This document shows positions 27,324 through 35,517 of a DNA stretch of 64,000 bases, piece after piece. The stretch's first letter is position 1, and each line of letters opens with the position of its first letter. A program made the translations under genes and the position numbers. Origin of the DNA: a bacterium (GTDB taxonomy: Bacteria > Chloroflexota > Dormibacteria > Dormibacterales > Dormibacteraceae); the NCBI GenBank assembly GCA_004299235.1, contig SCQL01000003.1, positions 18,789 through 82,788 on the forward strand. Reading direction: 5' to 3'. The notes beneath the pieces were generated by a model. It saw nothing but the letters and a program-made list of their open reading frames with translations, was not told the origin of the DNA and searched no databases.

Positions 27324-27873
27324 CTTGCTTGGGAGCCCTCCTTCGTGGCGCGCGCTTGGGCTTTTCCGGCCCGCTCTCGGAGACGGCGTCGGCTCGAGGA
27401 GACCGGCGCTCGGCCACCAGGTGATCGATCTTCTCCCGCGTCAGGTCGTAGTGGTAGCGGTGGTCGAGCCGCAGCATCGGCGCGTACTCGCACGCCCCCA
27501 TGCACTCGACCTCCTCGTACGAGAAGAGCCCGTCGCCCGACACCTCGCCCGGCGCCTTCACCCCGATCGCCCCGCGCAGGTGCTCGACGATGTCCTCAGC
27601 GCCGCGCAGCGTGCAGCTGAGGTTGGTGCACATGTAGAACCGGTGCTGGCCGACCGGCTCGAGGTGGAACAGCGTGTAGAACGTCGCCACGCCCTGGACG
27701 TAGCCGGGGTCGAGCTGCAGCGCGCCCGCGACCTCGGTCATCGCCTCAGACGTCAGGTGTCCGAGCTCCTCCTGGGCGAGGTCGAGCGCCGGCATCACCG
27801 CCGATCGCGGCTGCGGGTAGCGGGCGGGCAGGGCCTTGATCTCGTCCAGGACGTGAGCGGAAAGCGCGCTCAT
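27316..27873 (-). CDS. nuoE: NADH-quinone oxidoreductase subunit E ([2Fe-2S])
   Basis: 185 residues from ATG 27873. Thioredoxin-like domain with the four cluster cysteines in CTNLSC and CMGAC (MCTNLSCTLRG, ECMGACEYAP). The Lys/Arg/Pro-rich tail after about residue 155 (EKPKRAPRRRAPKQDG) is unusual. ATGA overlap with nuoD. Confidence 0.94.
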   Translation of the reverse strand: MSALSAHVLDEIKALPARYPQPRSAVMPALDLAQEELGHLTSEAMTEVAGALQLDPGYVQGVATFYTLFHLEPVGQHRFYMCTNLSCTLRGAEDIVEHLRGAIGVKAPGEVSGDGLFSYEEVECMGACEYAPMLRLDHRYHYDLTREKIDHLVAERRSPRADAVSESGPEKPKRAPRRRAPKQDG

Positions 27874-29090
27874 CGGTCCACGTCGCCCAGCACCGTGTCG
27901 GCGGTGCCGATGATCGCGATCATGTCCGCGACCATGTGGTTGAGCGCCATGCGCTCGAGCGCCTGGAGGTTGACGAAGGACGCGGAGCGGAACTTCACGC
28001 GCCGCGGCTTGTGGGTGCCGTCGCTGACGACGTAGCACCCGTTCTCGCCGCGGCCCGACTCGACCGCGACGTAAACGTCGCCCGGCGGGACGGAGTAGCC
28101 CTCGGTGAACAGCTTGAAGTGGTGGATGACGGCCTCCATCGAGGTTTCGAGCTCCTCGCGCGGGGGCGGCAGCATCTTGCGGTCGTCGACGTTGACCGGC
28201 CCGTCCGGCAGCCTGTCGAGCGCCTGGCGCAGGATCTTGACCGCCTCCCGCATCTCCTTGATGCGCACGAGGTATCGCCCGTAGCAGTCGCAGTCGTTCG
28301 AGGTCGCGACCTCGAAGTCGTAGTTCTCGTAACCCGAGTACGGCATCGCCTTGCGAATGTCCCAGGGGATGCCCGAGCCGCGGATCATCGGCCCGCTCGC
28401 GCCCAGCACCTTCGCGTCTTCGGGCGACAGCCGCCCGATGCCGATGGTGCGCGAGCGCCAGATCGGGTTCATGGTCAGCAGGTCCTCGTACTCGTCGACG
28501 CGACCCGGCATGATGCGGAGGAACGCGTCGAGCATCTCCAGGAATCGCGGCGTCGCGTCCGCCATGACGCCCCCCGGCCGGATGTACGACGTGTGCATGC
28601 GGAAGCCCGAGATCTCCTCATTCATGTCGAGGATGGTGTCGCGCTCCCGGAAGCAGTACATGAGCATCGACATCGCGCCCAGCTCGAGCCCGCTCGTGCC
28701 CATCCAAACCAGGTGCGAGGAGAGGCGGGTCAGCTCGGACATGATCACCCGCAGCGCCTGCGCCCGAGGCGGCACCTCGACGCCCATCAACCGCTCGACC
28801 GCGAGGGCGTAGGCCAGGTTGTTGATGGGCGGGGACAAGTAGTCGTGGCGATCGGTGACGACCACGCCCTGCTGCCAGCGCAGCGCCTCCATCTGCTTCT
28901 CGATGCCGGTGTGCAGGTAGCCGATCACCGGCTTGACGCGCCGGATCTGCTCACCGTCCAGGTCGACGATGAGCCGCAGCACGCCGTGGGTCGAAGGATG
29001 GTGGGGTCCGAAGTTGACGGTCAGCAGCTCGCCGCCGAACGCGCCCTTCTCGCCCGTGTGAGTGATGGTCACGCCCTCGGGGGTGCTCAT
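27870..29090 (-). CDS. nuoD: NADH-quinone oxidoreductase subunit D
   Basis: 406 residues from ATG 29090. 49-kDa-subunit signature GPHHPSTHGVLRL, then GYLHTGIEKQME, HDYLSP (quinone-site His and Tyr region) and DPD-like C-terminal GTADTVLGDVDR. Forms the quinone site with nuoB. Overlaps nuoC by 4 bp. Confidence 0.96.
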   Translation of the reverse strand: MSTPEGVTITHTGEKGAFGGELLTVNFGPHHPSTHGVLRLIVDLDGEQIRRVKPVIGYLHTGIEKQMEALRWQQGVVVTDRHDYLSPPINNLAYALAVERLMGVEVPPRAQALRVIMSELTRLSSHLVWMGTSGLELGAMSMLMYCFRERDTILDMNEEISGFRMHTSYIRPGGVMADATPRFLEMLDAFLRIMPGRVDEYEDLLTMNPIWRSRTIGIGRLSPEDAKVLGASGPMIRGSGIPWDIRKAMPYSGYENYDFEVATSNDCDCYGRYLVRIKEMREAVKILRQALDRLPDGPVNVDDRKMLPPPREELETSMEAVIHHFKLFTEGYSVPPGDVYVAVESGRGENGCYVVSDGTHKPRRVKFRSASFVNLQALERMALNHMVADMIAIIGTADTVLGDVDR

Positions 29091-29572
29091 GCGTCCTCCG
29101 GTGCGGTCTGCCAGGCTTCGTGCTCCGCGGAGAACTCCACGACCTCGCCGCCCACCGGGTAGTCGCGGCGCAGCGGATGGCCGACCCAGTCGTCGGGCAT
29201 GAGGATGCGCGTCAGGTCGGGGTGGTCGCTGAAGACGATGCCGAACAGGTCGTAGGTCTCCCGCTCGTCCCAGTTGGCGGGTGGGAAGAGGTCGTGGACG
29301 GAGTCGATCTGGGGCCGGTCGCCATCGACGAAGGTCCGAACCCTGATCTGGTCGCGGGTCTGGAGGTCGCGGAGCTGGTAGACGAGCTCGTAGCGGCCCG
29401 GCCATGCCTCACGCGACCGGTCGACCAGGTGGTCGACGCAGGTGAGGAACACCAGCAGGCGATAACCGTCCGCCTTGAGCCCGGCGAGCGCCTCTCTGAT
29501 CCTGGCGGAGGGCACCGTCACCCACGTGTCGCCCGCGCTTTCGCCCCGGTCGACGACCAGCTCTTCAGTCAT
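29087..29572 (-). CDS. nuoC: NADH-quinone oxidoreductase subunit C
   Basis: 161 residues from ATG 29572. 30-kDa-subunit signature WDERETYDLFGIVFSDHPDLTRILMPDDWVGHPLRRDYPV. A separate gene from nuoD here, unlike the E. coli fusion. Confidence 0.95.
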   Translation of the reverse strand: MTEELVVDRGESAGDTWVTVPSARIREALAGLKADGYRLLVFLTCVDHLVDRSREAWPGRYELVYQLRDLQTRDQIRVRTFVDGDRPQIDSVHDLFPPANWDERETYDLFGIVFSDHPDLTRILMPDDWVGHPLRRDYPVGGEVVEFSAEHEAWQTAPEDA

Positions 29573-29601
29573 GTGCGGGGGTAGTCCCCCGGCCGCCCGT
29601 A

Positions 29602-30080
<479 letters not shown>

Positions 30081-30090
<10 letters not shown>

Positions 30091-30437
30091 TCCAGGCCTC
30101 CCTTGCGCCAGATGTGCGCGAGGGCGATGAGCAGGATGCCCATGAAGACCAGCATCTCGATCAGACCGAACCATTTGAGCTGGCGGAGGAGGACCGCCCA
30201 CGGGTAGAAGAACACCGCCTCGACGTCGAAGATGATGAAGAGCATGGCGGTCAAATAGAAGCGGACCGACAGGCGGCGGTGGGCCGGACTTTCGGGGATG
30301 ATCCCGGACTCGTACGGGGCCAGCTTGGTGCGGTGAGGCTTGCTCGGTCCGAGGACGAAGCTCAGGCCCACCAGCGCTCCGATGAGCCCGAGGACGATGA
30401 GGACGAAGATCAGCAGTGGGACGTAGCTTTCGAGCAA
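30081..30437 (-). CDS. nuoA: NADH-quinone oxidoreductase subunit A
   Basis: 118 residues, three helices, with the NuoA blocks [11 protein letters not shown] and [24 protein letters not shown]. First gene of the 14-gene operon. Start is TTG 30437, the only in-frame start giving a normal N-terminus. The 79-bp region upstream must carry the operon promoter; TAGAAT on the minus strand (30490-30495) is a possible -10, but I see no good -35. Confidence 0.93.
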
Positions 30438-30516
30438 GTTTCCGTAGCGGCCTCACACGTAAACAGGGGGCTTTTGGGGAACGCCATTAATTCTAGGGAT
30501 GTCTTGAGAAAGGTCG

Positions 30517-30999
30517 TTAGCGGGCGTCCTTGCGGCGGTGTTCGATGCTGGTCCCGTGTGACAGGGTCGCGTGGATCGGACAGTAGCGATTGCACGCCAT
30601 GTCCAGCGCCTGCTCCACCAGCTCCTTGTCGTACTGGCCATCCCAGCCGATGTGAAACGTGAGCTCGATCTTGTTGAAGGCGCGGGGCCATTCCTTGTCC
30701 TGCTCGCCTTCGACCTCGACCTCCAGCGAGCGGAACGGCTGCTTGAACTTCTTCAGCAGCAGGACCGCGTTGAGGCCGGTGCAGCCGCCGAGCGCGCCGA
30801 GCAGCATCTCGGTGGGCCGCATCGCCGCGTCGTCGCCGAACACCGGCGGCTCATCGATGCCTGCCGTGTGCCCGGACTCCGAGTCGATGTCGAACTTGAC
30901 CTTGTGCCCGCTCCATTTCGCGATCGCCTTCGCCACGTTGGAACCATAATCCGAAACCGACGTCACCTGCCCGGATTCGCGGATGAATCCGCGTGACAC
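30517..30999 (-). CDS. OsmC/Ohr-family protein (YhfA-like)
   Basis: Up to 160 residues. OsmC fold with RPTEMLLGALGGCTGLNAVLLLKK (first catalytic Cys) and MACNRYCPIHATLS (second Cys). The pair reduces organic hydroperoxides in this family. GTG 30966 is an alternative start that would leave the palindrome at 30972-30992 upstream as an operator. It ends about 80 bp before nuoA on the same strand. Confidence 0.85.
   Translation of the reverse strand: MSRGFIRESGQVTSVSDYGSNVAKAIAKWSGHKVKFDIDSESGHTAGIDEPPVFGDDAAMRPTEMLLGALGGCTGLNAVLLLKKFKQPFRSLEVEVEGEQDKEWPRAFNKIELTFHIGWDGQYDKELVEQALDMACNRYCPIHATLSHGTSIEHRRKDAR
30972..30992. promoter_or_regulatory. Nested palindrome at the 5' end of the OsmC gene
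   Basis: CGGATTC/GAATCCG (6-bp spacer) overlaps GCGGAT-GA-ATCCGC. It is either coding or, if translation starts at GTG 30966, a promoter-proximal operator. It lies between the OsmC gene and the divergent riboswitch unit. Confidence 0.4.
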
Positions 31000-31018
31000 C
31001 GGGTATGCTGGAGGGAAC

Positions 31019-31110
31019 GTAGGGGGGAGTAGCCACTCCCGCTGGCCCCGTCAGGACGGCAGCAATGCCCGGGGCCGCAGCGGACAGCATGTCCGCGGCA
31101 AGACCTCTAC
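31019..31110 (+). promoter_or_regulatory. yybP-ykoY-type (manganese) riboswitch
   Basis: The aptamer shows both conserved strands of the class: GGGGAGTAGC (31023-31032) and GCAAGACCT (31098-31106). P1 pairs GTAGGGG (31019-31025) with CCTCTAC (31104-31110). GC-rich internal hairpins lie between (CCCCGTCAGG...CCCGGGG; GCGGACAGCATGTCCGC). The P1 3' strand GACCTC (31102-31107) is complementary to GAGGTC (31126-31131), which contains the ribosome site of the next gene. Binding of Mn2+ would stabilise P1 and free the site: a translational ON switch. The class sensing Mn2+ is established; the switching mechanism here is read from complementarity. Confidence 0.88.
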
Positions 31111-31137
31111 TCGAATTAAGAGTTGGAGGTCGCCGTG

Positions 31138-31416
31138 ATGAAGAGCATCCTGGTCTCGGTTCTGCTGATCGCGTTCACCGATGTGGCCCTGCAGCTGGAC
31201 AACGCTTTAGCCATCTCGTCGGTGGCCAGCAACGTGCCGGCGCCGCACCGGCTCCCGGTTCTGGCTGGCGGAGTGCTCCTGGCCGCGTGCTGCCTGCTGG
31301 TGTTCACGCTGATCGGCTCGGCGCTCATCGAGCGCATCGGCTGGTTGAAACCGGTGGCCGGGGTGGCGTTGATCCTGATCGGAGCCAAGCTCGCGATCGA
31401 CTTCTATCGCGCGTGA
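31138..31416 (+). CDS. Half-size TerC/YkoY-like membrane protein, putative metal (Mn2+) exporter
   Basis: 92 residues with about three membrane helices. The motif AFTDVALQLDNALAIS matches the conserved first-repeat motif of TerC-family proteins (acidic residue, then DNxLxI), which elsewhere are about 200-330 residues with six or more helices. The second half is absent and the frame ends cleanly with a GTGA overlap to the DedA gene. It is thus a single-repeat version that would need to dimerise. Start ATG 31138 follows GGAGG by 8 nt. The Mn riboswitch directly upstream is the strongest support for a role in manganese efflux. Confidence 0.75.
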   Translation: MKSILVSVLLIAFTDVALQLDNALAISSVASNVPAPHRLPVLAGGVLLAACCLLVFTLIGSALIERIGWLKPVAGVALILIGAKLAIDFYRA

Positions 31417-32174
31417 GCCCGGTGGTGGAGCCAGGGAAATCGGAGCGCCGCCCGTCGGTGCGCTGGCGGATTCTCGCCGGCGCGGCCTTGCTGGCCGGCG
31501 TCGTCGTGGCCATGGCCCTGCTGGTCGAGCACGACGCGGCAGGCCAGGCCCTCGAAACGGATGTTTCGATCGCCGCGCTGCTCAAGCGTCACGGCTACCT
31601 GGCCGGGTTCGCCCTCATCTACATCGAGGAGTCCGGCATCCCCCTGTTCATTCCCGGAGACGCGTTCCTCCTCTATGTCGGCCACCATGTGCCACACCAC
31701 GTGCCGGCTTTGGCCGTGGCCTGGCTCGGCATGGTCCTGGCGGTCACGTTGGGAGCCACGAACCTCTACCTCATCTCGCGGCGGTTCGGCAGGCGCCTGT
31801 TGGACCACCGGCTGGCGACCCTTCTCCACCTGACCCCCGGACGCATGGACCGCGCCGAGCTCTGGTTCAGGCGCTGGGGGCCATGGGCCTTGATCCTCGG
31901 CCGCCACGTGCCAGGACTGCGCGTCCCGCTCACGGTGGCGGCCGGCGTGCTTCAGCTCCGGTACCGCGTCTTCGCGATCAGCGTCGCCGTCTCGAGCGCC
32001 GCCTGGACAGCCGCCTTCCTGGCCCTCGGCGCGGTGTTCGGCGCCAGCCTCGAACGGTGGATACGCTCCACCCCGGTGCTGTACGGCATGCTGCTCGTCC
32101 TGGTCGTGCTGGCGGTGGGGGCGGTCGCCGCCCTTCGCGCCCGGCGGCCCGCGCCCGGCCCGCGGCGAAACTAG
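31413..32174 (+). CDS. DedA-family membrane protein (VTT domain)
   Basis: 253 residues from GTG 31413 (4-bp overlap with the TerC-like stop). An N-terminal helix (ILAGAALLAGVVVAMALL) precedes the DedA core: YIEESGIPLFIPGDAFLLYVGHH, YLISRRFG and LILGRHVPGLRVPLTVAAGVL. DedA proteins act in membrane homeostasis and lipid scrambling or flipping. Being second in a Mn-riboswitch unit suggests it also responds to manganese. Confidence 0.85.
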   Translation: MSPVVEPGKSERRPSVRWRILAGAALLAGVVVAMALLVEHDAAGQALETDVSIAALLKRHGYLAGFALIYIEESGIPLFIPGDAFLLYVGHHVPHHVPALAVAWLGMVLAVTLGATNLYLISRRFGRRLLDHRLATLLHLTPGRMDRAELWFRRWGPWALILGRHVPGLRVPLTVAAGVLQLRYRVFAISVAVSSAAWTAAFLALGAVFGASLERWIRSTPVLYGMLLVLVVLAVGAVAALRARRPAPGPRRN

Positions 32175-32183
32175 ACTCACGCT

Positions 32184-32945
32184 GTGCCCGACGACGTTCG
32201 CGCCCGCTTCGCCCCGGTGGCGGCCAACTACTCGCGCTCCAGCTTCCACACCGCGCCCGAGCGGCTGCGCGAGGTGCTCGAGCTGGCGGGCCCGCTGCCG
32301 GGCGACCTGGCGCTGGACGTCGCGACCGGTACCGGCAACACCGCTTTTGCGCTGGCGCCGCACGTCCGCAGGGTCGTCGGCCTCGACCTCACCAAGGAGA
32401 TGCTCGACGTGGCGCGCCGCGTCAGCACCGAGCGAGGCGTCAGCAACGCCGAGTGGGTGCTGGGCGACGCCGCTCGCCTGCCCTTCGAGGACGAGACGTT
32501 CGACCTCTACACGGTGAGGGCGGCGCCGCATCATTTCGGGGACTTCGATGCCTGCCTTCACGAGGCGTTTCGCGTCCTGAAGCCCGGCCGCCATGCGGCG
32601 TTCGTCGACTGCGCCGCATCGGCCGCCGCCCGCGACCTGCTCCACGAGGTGGAGGTGCGCCGCGACCCGTCGCACGTGCGCTCCCTGACCTTGGGCGAGT
32701 GGAGCGAGCGGCTCGAGGCCGCGGGGTTCGAGGTCGAGACCGCCCACGCGCGCGAGCTCGATTGGGACTACGAGGCGTGGATGGGGAACATGGCGGTCGC
32801 GCCCGCGCTGAGAGAAGAGCTGGCGCAAGTGATCGAAAGCGCGACCGGCGAGGCTCGCGCCCTGCTGCACCCGCAGCGCCGCGACGGCAAGCTCTGGCAC
32901 GGATACTGGCACTGCCTGATCCGCGTGCGCAAACCAGGTGAATGA
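32184..32945 (+). CDS. Class I SAM-dependent methyltransferase (UbiE/Methyltransf_11-like)
   Basis: 253 residues from GTG 32184. SAM motif ALDVATGTGNTAFALAPHVRRVVGLDLTKEML (about 49-80), GDAARLPFEDETFDLY (about 94-109) and RVLKPGRHAAFVD. Substrate unknown; the UbiE-like pattern allows a quinone or small-molecule role. Overlaps the next gene by 8 bp. Confidence 0.82.
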   Translation: MPDDVRARFAPVAANYSRSSFHTAPERLREVLELAGPLPGDLALDVATGTGNTAFALAPHVRRVVGLDLTKEMLDVARRVSTERGVSNAEWVLGDAARLPFEDETFDLYTVRAAPHHFGDFDACLHEAFRVLKPGRHAAFVDCAASAAARDLLHEVEVRRDPSHVRSLTLGEWSERLEAAGFEVETAHARELDWDYEAWMGNMAVAPALREELAQVIESATGEARALLHPQRRDGKLWHGYWHCLIRVRKPGE

Positions 32946-33810
32946 GGATGTGTCCTCCCCGCCGGCCGGGGAGGGTGAGGCGGGTGAGCTGGTGCAACGG
33001 CCTCTGGTCCCGGGCGAGCTGATCCTCCTCGTCGACAAGGTCGGGCGCCGGCACCGCGTGCGCCTCAAGGCCGGCGAGCGTCACTCCCTCCACTCGGGCG
33101 TGATCGCCCATGACGAGCTGATCGGGCGATCCGAGGGCGTGATCGTGACCACCCAGCTGGGCGCCCGCCTGCTGGCCGTCCGCCCGACGTTCGCGGAGCA
33201 GGTCACCGGCCGGCAGCGCCAGGCCCAGCCGATCTATCCCAAGGACCTCGGCGCCATCCTGATCGCGGCGGACATCCACCCCGGCGCCCGAGTCCTGGAG
33301 GCCGGCACGGGCACCGGGGCGCTCACCCTGGCCGCGCTGCGGGCGGTGGGCCGGGACGGCGAGGTCGTGAGCTACGAGCAGCGCGAAGAGTTCCTGGAAG
33401 CGGCCCGGCGGGCGATCTCCGAGACGCTGGGCGGCCTGCCGCCCAACCTCACCCTCAAGCAGGGGGACGTTTACACCGGAGTCGACGAGAGCGACCTGGA
33501 CCGCGTGCTCCTCGACCTGCCCGAGCCCTGGCAGGCCGTGCCGGCGGTCAAGGGCGCGCTGCGGGCGGGCGGGATCGTCTTCGCCCACTGCCCCAACGTC
33601 AGCCAGGTCCAGCGCTTCTTCGACTGCCTTCGCGAGGTGCGCGGCTTCGGCATGCTCGAGGTGTTCGAGGTCCTGCAGAGGGGGTGGACGGTGCGCGGCC
33701 GCAGCCTCCGCCCGTCGCATCGCATGGTCGCCCACACGGGTTTTCTGTGCTTCGCCCGGCGCCTGGCCGGCGACGACCTGTTCGAGCCCGAGGGCGAAGG
33801 CTTCCGGTAA
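32938..33810 (+). CDS. trmI: tRNA (adenine-N1)-methyltransferase (TrmI family)
   Basis: 290 residues. An N-terminal beta domain (about 23-75) precedes the Rossmann domain: YPKDLGAILIAADIHPGARVLEAGTGTGALTLAALRAVG, SYEQREEF, DRVLLDLPEPW and the C-terminal HTGFL. The family makes m1A58 in the T-loop of tRNA. Residues about 5-18 (SSPPAGEGEAGE) are encoded by a copy of the palindromic repeat, so the native start may be GTG 32994 and the listed N-terminus an insertion product. Confidence 0.87.
   Translation: MNEDVSSPPAGEGEAGELVQRPLVPGELILLVDKVGRRHRVRLKAGERHSLHSGVIAHDELIGRSEGVIVTTQLGARLLAVRPTFAEQVTGRQRQAQPIYPKDLGAILIAADIHPGARVLEAGTGTGALTLAALRAVGRDGEVVSYEQREEFLEAARRAISETLGGLPPNLTLKQGDVYTGVDESDLDRVLLDLPEPWQAVPAVKGALRAGGIVFAHCPNVSQVQRFFDCLREVRGFGMLEVFEVLQRGWTVRGRSLRPSHRMVAHTGFLCFARRLAGDDLFEPEGEGFR
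32954..32988. repeat. GC-rich palindromic repeat copy at the trmI 5' end
   Basis: CCTCCCCGCC...GGCCGGGGAGGG hairpin followed by TGAGGCGGGTGAG, a diverged member of the window-wide repeat. It is translated as SSPPAGEGEAGE at the start of trmI. Confidence 0.55.
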
Positions 33811-33961
33811 CGCCCGGAACCTTCTTGCGCCGGCCGCCGTTGTTATCGGCATGGGGGCGCCGCGGTCCACCAATCGCCATCCTCACCGTCGCTGAATCCG
33901 CCCGTCTTGCGATCGTCGCCGGCGCCCCAATTGCCTCGACGGGCTAGCATTTGGCTCACAC

Positions 33962-34984
33962 ATGAGCACCTCCACCGACGGATCGCGAAGGCCAGTCCAC
34001 GTCACCGTCACCGGGGCCGCGGGCCAGATCGGATACGCGCTGCTGTTTCGCATCGCCTCGGGTCAGCTGCTGGGTCCGGACCAGCCGGTCGTCCTCCGCC
34101 TGCTGGAGATCGAGCCGGCGTTGAAGGCGCTCGAAGGCGTGGCCATGGAGCTGGACGACTGCGCCTTCCCGCTGCTCCACGACATGGTCCTCACGAGCCG
34201 GGCCGAGGAGGCGTTCGACGGCACGTCCTGGGCGCTGCTCGTGGGCTCGGTGCCGCGCAAGGCCGGCATGGAACGGGGCGACCTGCTATCCATCAACGGC
34301 GGGATCTTTGGGCCGCAGGGCAGAGCGATCGCCGCCAGGGCGGCGAGCGACGTGCGCATCCTCGTCGTCGGCAACCCCTGCAACACCAATTGCCTCATCG
34401 CCCGCGCCAACGCGCCCGAAATCGCGCCCGAGCGGTGGTTCGCGATGACCCGCCTGGACGAGAACCGCGCCAGGACCCAGCTCGCCAAGAAGGCGGGAGT
34501 GCCGGTCTCGGCGGTGTCGAACCTGACGATCTGGGGCAACCACTCGGCGACGCAGTACCCCGACGCCCGGAACGCGCGGATCGCCGGCCGGGGCGTCTAC
34601 GAGGTGATCGAGGACCACGACTGGCTCAACAAGGAGTTCATCGGCACCGTCCAGAAGCGGGGCGCCGCGGTGATCGAGGCGCGTGGGATGTCGTCGGCCG
34701 CCTCCGCCGCCAACGCGGTGATCGACTCGATCAACAGCATCCGCAACCCGACCCCCAGGGGCGAATGGCACTCGCTGGCGGTGGTCAGCAAGGGAGAGTA
34801 CGGGGCCCCGGAGGGCCTGCAGTTCGGCTTCCCGGTGCGCACCGACGGCACCAACTGGGAGGTCGTCCAGGGGCTGGAGCACGACGATGAGGCCAAGGAG
34901 CGTCTCCGGGTCACGACCGAAGAGCTGGTCCAGGAGCGGGAACTCGTCAAAGCGCTGGTCCCCTCCGCCGGGATGCACGCCTAG
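33962..34984 (+). CDS. mdh: Malate dehydrogenase (NAD-dependent, type found in actinobacteria/eukaryotic cytosol)
   Basis: 340 residues. NAD site [19 protein letters not shown], catalytic region [18 protein letters not shown] (substrate Arg and Asp-Arg) and [11 protein letters not shown] (active-site His). Oxidises malate to oxaloacetate in the TCA cycle. Monocistronic; 33811-33961 upstream shows no gene. A palindromic repeat begins 3 bp after the stop. Confidence 0.94.
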   Translation: MSTSTDGSRRPVHVTVTGAAGQIGYALLFRIASGQLLGPDQPVVLRLLEIEPALKALEGVAMELDDCAFPLLHDMVLTSRAEEAFDGTSWALLVGSVPRKAGMERGDLLSINGGIFGPQGRAIAARAASDVRILVVGNPCNTNCLIARANAPEIAPERWFAMTRLDENRARTQLAKKAGVPVSAVSNLTIWGNHSATQYPDARNARIAGRGVYEVIEDHDWLNKEFIGTVQKRGAAVIEARGMSSAASAANAVIDSINSIRNPTPRGEWHSLAVVSKGEYGAPEGLQFGFPVRTDGTNWEVVQGLEHDDEAKERLRVTTEELVQERELVKALVPSAGMHA

Positions 34985-34986
34985 GG

Positions 34987-35021
34987 CCCCTCACCCCAAC
35001 CCTCTCCCCAGGGGGAGAGGG
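34987..35021 (-). repeat. Palindromic repeat, left copy bracketing the DUF559 gene
   Basis: CCCCTCACCCCAACC then CTCTCCCC-AGG-GGGAGAGGG: a 7-8 bp hairpin with a C-rich tail. It is the near-exact reverse complement of the copy at 35438-35472, so the two face each other across the DUF559 gene. Confidence 0.8.
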
Positions 35022-35063
35022 AGATCGCTGTAAAGGCGCTATCCAACCAGGGCGGTCGTCCGG

Positions 35064-35468
35064 ATGATTCGCGGCGTGCGACGAGATCCGATCCACATCG
35101 AACGTGCCCGACAACTCCGCAAGGACATGGGCGACGCCGAGCGGCGCTTGTGGTCGAGGCTGCGGGCGCGGCGACTGGCCAGTTACAAGTTCCGCCGGCA
35201 GCACGCGATCGGCCCGTACATCGCGGACTTCGCGAGCATCACCGGGCGCCTGGTCGTCGAGGTCGATGGCGGCGAGCACAACGAGCTCATCAACCAGAGG
35301 CGAGATGCCATGCGCACCCGGTACCTGCAACGAGCGGGTTACCGGGTTTTGCGCTTTTGGAACCACGAGGTCCTGTCCGAAACCGATGACGTCACCGAGG
35401 CGATCTGGAACGCGCTGAACGCTGCATCAACGAGTGGCCCTCTCCCCTCCGGGGAGAGGGTTGGGTGA
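35064..35468 (+). CDS. DUF559 (Vsr-like, PD-(D/E)xK-type) endonuclease-domain protein
   Basis: 134 residues from ATG 35064. The DUF559 core is clear: RARQLRKDMGDAERRLWSRLRARRL, YKFRRQHAIGPYIADFAS, LVVEVDGGEH and RTRYLQRAGYRVLRFWNHEVL. The E of the first block, D of YIADF and ExDG form the Vsr-like nuclease pattern. The last residues (GPLPSGERVG) and the stop codon come from the right-hand palindromic repeat. No partner gene is adjacent. It looks like cargo, or the active part, of a repeat-bracketed unit; function in the family is not established. Confidence 0.85.
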   Translation: MIRGVRRDPIHIERARQLRKDMGDAERRLWSRLRARRLASYKFRRQHAIGPYIADFASITGRLVVEVDGGEHNELINQRRDAMRTRYLQRAGYRVLRFWNHEVLSETDDVTEAIWNALNAASTSGPLPSGERVG

Positions 35469-35472
35469 GGGG
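35438..35472 (+). repeat. Palindromic repeat, right copy bracketing the DUF559 gene
   Basis: CCCTCTCCCC-TCC-GGGGAGAGGG then TTGGGTGAGGGG. It is inverted relative to the 34987-35021 copy and differs at only a few positions. It supplies the DUF559 stop codon (TGA 35466-35468). Confidence 0.8.
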
Positions 35473-35517
35473 CGGGTGCCGGCCTTCCGGCGGTTAGCGT
35501 CCATCTAATCTTTGGGG

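Noticed and set aside
30438..30516. A firm promoter call for the nuo operon
   Set aside because: A possible -10 (TAGAAT) has no acceptable -35 at 16-18 bp, so it was only mentioned under nuoA.
35064..35468. DUF559 gene as a Vsr mismatch-repair endonuclease
   Set aside because: The fold pattern is shared, but the zinc-binding residues of Vsr and a partner cytosine methylase are absent.
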